Positions 60,951-64,000 of a stretch of 64,000 nt of DNA are shown here, one piece after another; the first letter of the stretch is position 1; each line of letters starts with the position of its first letter. This DNA is from Gorsachius magnificus (Eukaryota; Chordata; Aves; Pelecaniformes; Ardeidae): the NCBI GenBank assembly GCA_034008185.1, contig CM067082.1, forward strand, positions 105,953,311-106,017,310, in the 5' to 3' direction. Below the pieces are notes generated by a model. The model did no database searches and was not told the origin of the DNA. It was given only the letters and a program-made list of their open reading frames with translations. The translations under genes and the position numbers were made by a program.

Positions 60951-61779
60951 CCTCTCGCAAAAGCCCCCACGTCGCGGGGACAAATCCGTACGCAGCCCGG
61001 CAGCGGCACCCGTGGGGCTGTGCCCCGAAACCGGCCTCGGCGGCTTTTTCTCCGTATAGCACCGAGCTGAGCTTGACCCCCGCTCCTCTCCCGGCCGCCC
61101 CCTGGGATAACCTGACATTTGCATCCCCTCCCTCCCCCTCCTCCTCCGTTTCTTCCCCGGCTCCCCTCCGGAGCCGTCGCCTGTGCAGAGGGGAAGACAC
61201 ACCCCACCCCACCCCCCCAAATTAGGGCCAGGGAGGGGGGCCGGGGGCGCTGCCGCTTCTCGGCCGGCGCTGGCAGGGGCTGGTGCCCGACCCCTCAGCC
61301 CGCACCGCCTGCCGCAACGGAACCTGCGGTGCCGCTTTTGGCTTGAACGCATCCCCGCCTCGGGAGAGGAGGAGTTAAAATATTTTCCTCCTTTTTTTTT
61401 TTCCCCTTTTTTTTTCCTTTTTCTTTTTCTCCCTCTTGTAGAGGAAAACAGCGCGTCCGATGTGAGGAATCGTGTTTATCCGCTCGGGCAGGGTCGCAAA
61501 CGCGTCCGTTTCTTGCTTTGCGAGCGCATCGCTACTTTACGAAGCGATGGCTCCGGCTCCGCTCCTCCGCCAGTTTACGCGACTACCAGCTCTGCTTTCA
61601 GGCTTTTTTTTCTCTCCCCTTCTCCGCTCTACATAATTCTATTGCCGTCTCCGCCGGATTCACCCCCTTTTTCGCTCCTCGCTTTCGGACCAAACCCGGT
61701 TCCCAGCGCTACTTCTGGGGCGGGGGCATCCCCCCCTCCCCGCCCCTCGCCACCGCTATCCAGGCAGAAGCCCAGGTAC

Positions 61780-62020
61780 CCGAGATCCAATTTCACAACA
61801 AACCCATCTCAATGTCACCTACACCGCGAAGGTGGCTTTGTCGGAGCAAAACGCGAGGCATTTTAAACCCATTAGGCATCTCCCAGATGCAAATCCAATG
61901 GTGGGAAGAGAAAGGCTCTATTAAGACCCGGGGGCTGACAATTAGATTATAGTCCAATTGCCAGTGGATAATGTGCTAAAAGCTTTCCCACTTAGTGTAA
62001 CTCCTCACTGAAAATTACTC
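61780..62020. promoter_or_regulatory. Candidate upstream enhancer (octamer and homeodomain cores)
   Basis: An AT-richer island between CpG-rich blocks, about 4.7 kb above the TBX20 ATG. It contains an exact octamer ATGCAAAT (61887-61894), CCATTAGGCATC, GACAATTAGATTATAG (61937-61952, joined ATTAG and GATTA cores), two CCAAT motifs, and CCACTTAGTGTAAC. The sharp composition change and the density of ordered motifs suggest a conserved regulatory element. Confidence 0.4.
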
Positions 62021-62599
62021 ACACTTTGCGGGCTGCTGCGCTCCTGGGCGGGAGGCGTCGTTGTCCGCGGAGAGCGCGAACGGCCGGGAGTAGCTGGACA
62101 CACGCCCGGACACACGGACGCGGGGACACACAGCCACCCCCATCCGAAGCCGATGCGGGAAACCTGCTTCTGGTGCGAGCTGCGAACGTGCGCGCCCATA
62201 AGGCGCACGAACACCTATGCAAGCTGTACGTACCCGCACCGGCACGTCAGCTGGATGCGATTAGACCTTTGCGCCCCTTTCATGTGCAGATACGCTGTGT
62301 TTTCCGTATAAACCGAAAGTTTATGCTTAATGGAAGCGATAATATTTTTATTAAAAAAAAAAAAAAAATCCTAGTCTGGCTACTCTATAGGATTTTTTTT
62401 TTTTCCGGTTCAAAACCGTCGCTAAAAGCTGACGAAATTGTCACTAAGGGTTTGTACTCCCAACGCTCTGCAGCCCTAATCCGAAGCACCACCCAGCAGC
62501 GCAAGGCTCCGGGCGCGATCATTTGAAATATTGCAAAAGCTCTTTAGGTTTTAAAGATGAGCCGAACCGAGCAAAGCTGCAATGAACACAGGAAACGGT

Positions 62600-62695
62600 C
62601 TTTTTATTTTATTTTCTTTTTTCTTTTTTTTTTCTTTTTTCTCTCTTTTTTCTTTTTTCTTTTTTTTTTTCCTTTTTTTCTTTTTCCCCTGGCCC
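62600..62695. repeat. Polypyrimidine (T/C) tract, about 95 bases
   Basis: Almost unbroken T with C interruptions on the plus strand, only one or two A. It lies at the distal edge of the CpG domain. It may be a simple repeat or a nucleosome-free boundary sequence; no retroposon was recognised next to it. Confidence 0.88.
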
Positions 62696-62960
62696 CACCT
62701 GATTAGCACCCCGACTCATCCACGAAGGTCGTTGCCCAATGCAATTACTTCTCCCGGGGGCAGGCAGCACATTTTAGCCGGCCGGGCCGGCCCCGGGGTT
62801 TGGCCCCCCCGGCCGGGGTGGGGGGGCCGGGAGGGGATGCTGCAGTGGGTGAGGGAGGGGTCTGCCCCGGAGCGGAGGGGGGGCGGTGGTGGGGGTGGTC
62901 CAGGGCAAAATGGGGCTCCCCATGGCGAGATGGAGTGGGGAGAGGCAGCAGGGCCTTCCT

Positions 62961-64000
62961 GCCTCCACCACATGTACCAGAAGTCGGGAGTCTTTAAGTT
63001 TTTAGCTTTCTGATAATTACATAAATAAATAAATAAACAAGCAAGTTTGTCTTACTCAGCTTTCCCAGCTTCATTTAATTGAAAACCCGAAGCAAAACAA
63101 GCCGTCCCCACCAGCATGCAGAACAGCTGAGACCTGGGCAACACACCATGAACCCCGCAGCACCCAAAGCACCCACTTTGGGTTTGGGGGTTTAAAGCAG
63201 TAGTCAGTGGCATTACAAAAAGCCACGTGATCTTTAGCACTCTGTTTTTGTACATCCATTTCATGCTCGGTTTCAAACCAAGGTCCTTCAGAGTCCTTCC
63301 ACCTGTTTTACAGAGGTAAAGACACATTGAATTAACTGGCAGAACTAAGCTGAAAGGCTGGCATGTTGAAGGGATGGAGAGGTTGAGAAAAGCTCCTTCA
63401 CAGGTCTTAAAAAAAATAAAAATCACAGAATACAAAATTTTCTATTTACAGTCCAGCTACTTAGTCAGCAGGGACTGTTTCAATGCCTTGCAAAAGGATC
63501 TGTTTGCCTGGTTTCTTTACACAAAAAGCATTTTTGATTTCTTTACATGCAAAGCATTTCAGAGCGCTCTTCAACATTTTAGAAATTGTAAAACATGACT
63601 TGCTTACTTAGTGGATAGGACTATTATTCCACATGAAAAATATGTGTGCATAGGTATACATATCTATACACATACATCTGCAGTCCCATACACATTTACA
63701 CTTGCCCCGTGGTGCATTTCTCCGTTGCTTTCCATGAATCAACACAAGCAACTCGCCATCTGCCACGGCGCAAGATTTACCATGAGGTGAAACCACTGAT
63801 TTGGACCAAAATTTTTGTGGAAAACAAGACTTCTGTATTTCAGTGCTCATTTTAAAGATGTAAAAACTTATGGCAGTGATGTGGAAGCTGTTTGCCAGAG
63901 CATCTGAAAAATCCCTTCTAGTTCACGACTTCTGAAGTCTCACTGAAGTTATTGTGTCCTGTCAGGCATATGTACGTCTGTCTATTTGTCTGTCCTAGAG
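62961..64000. other. Intergenic DNA beyond the CpG domain, no gene recognised
   Basis: AT-rich sequence with an (AAAT)n patch near 63020-63040 and an AT/CA-rich patch near 63640-63700. Short open frames (up to 127 codons on the minus strand at 63052-63435) match no family known to me. No splice pairing was found. Confidence 0.55.

Larger units (their letters stand above)
58541..62960. promoter_or_regulatory. Extended CpG-rich domain upstream of TBX20
   Basis: About 4.4 kb rich in GC and CpG with interruptions, beyond the TBX20 promoter island. Broad CpG domains like this are usual around Polycomb-regulated developmental transcription factor genes. It includes (CA)n at 58680-58704, a 17-bp tandem duplication at 58949-58982, T22 at 60929-60950 and pyrimidine tracts at 61381-61440 and 62600-62695. 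Long open frames here (240 codons at 59611, 227 at 61183) are expected from low stop density and show no known domain. Confidence 0.6.

Overview
The window looks like bird genomic DNA. It carries one vertebrate gene, split by introns, on the minus strand, and several fragments of the CR1 LINE. Some CR1 fragments have the 3' end built on ATTCTATG repeats that is typical of birds. There are no bacterial-type operons, and no tRNA or rRNA gene that I could recognise. Species is not determinable from this sequence alone.

The gene is TBX20, a T-box transcription factor of heart and motor-neuron development. I rebuilt all eight coding exons from translated fragments and splice sites. On the minus strand they run from the ATG at 57165-57167 to the TGA at 22300-22302: 57041-57167, 54737-54971, 53310-53474, 47913-48021, 42167-42325, 38325-38401, 26551-26660 and 22300-22640. 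The lengths sum to 1323 nt (440 residues plus stop). Every junction keeps frame, all introns are GT-AG, and no frameshift or internal stop is seen, so the coding region is complete in the window.

Layout. Bases 1-22,299 are the 3' flank of TBX20. This stretch is AT-rich and probably non-coding, with five CR1 fragments, a striking short hairpin at 4626-4678 and an isolated CpG-rich block at 8230-8563 that ends in a strong plus-strand splice donor. Bases 22,300-57,167 are TBX20; intron 6 is the largest (11.7 kb), and several introns hold quiet, TAAT-rich stretches that could be enhancers. Bases 57,168-62,960 form a long GC-rich and CpG-rich 5' flank, with the presumed TATA-less TBX20 promoter, a GGA polypurine tract, a TATA box pointing the other way at 60,286 and a homeodomain/octamer-rich element near 61,800-62,000. 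The last kilobase returns to AT-rich intergenic DNA.

No new protein system is evident. The points most worth following up concern splicing and regulation of TBX20. A stop codon is built into the exon 6 donor and would end a short isoform on intron retention. The frame-neutral exon 3 has an unusually weak donor. The hairpin and the two possible non-coding promoters are also unexplained.
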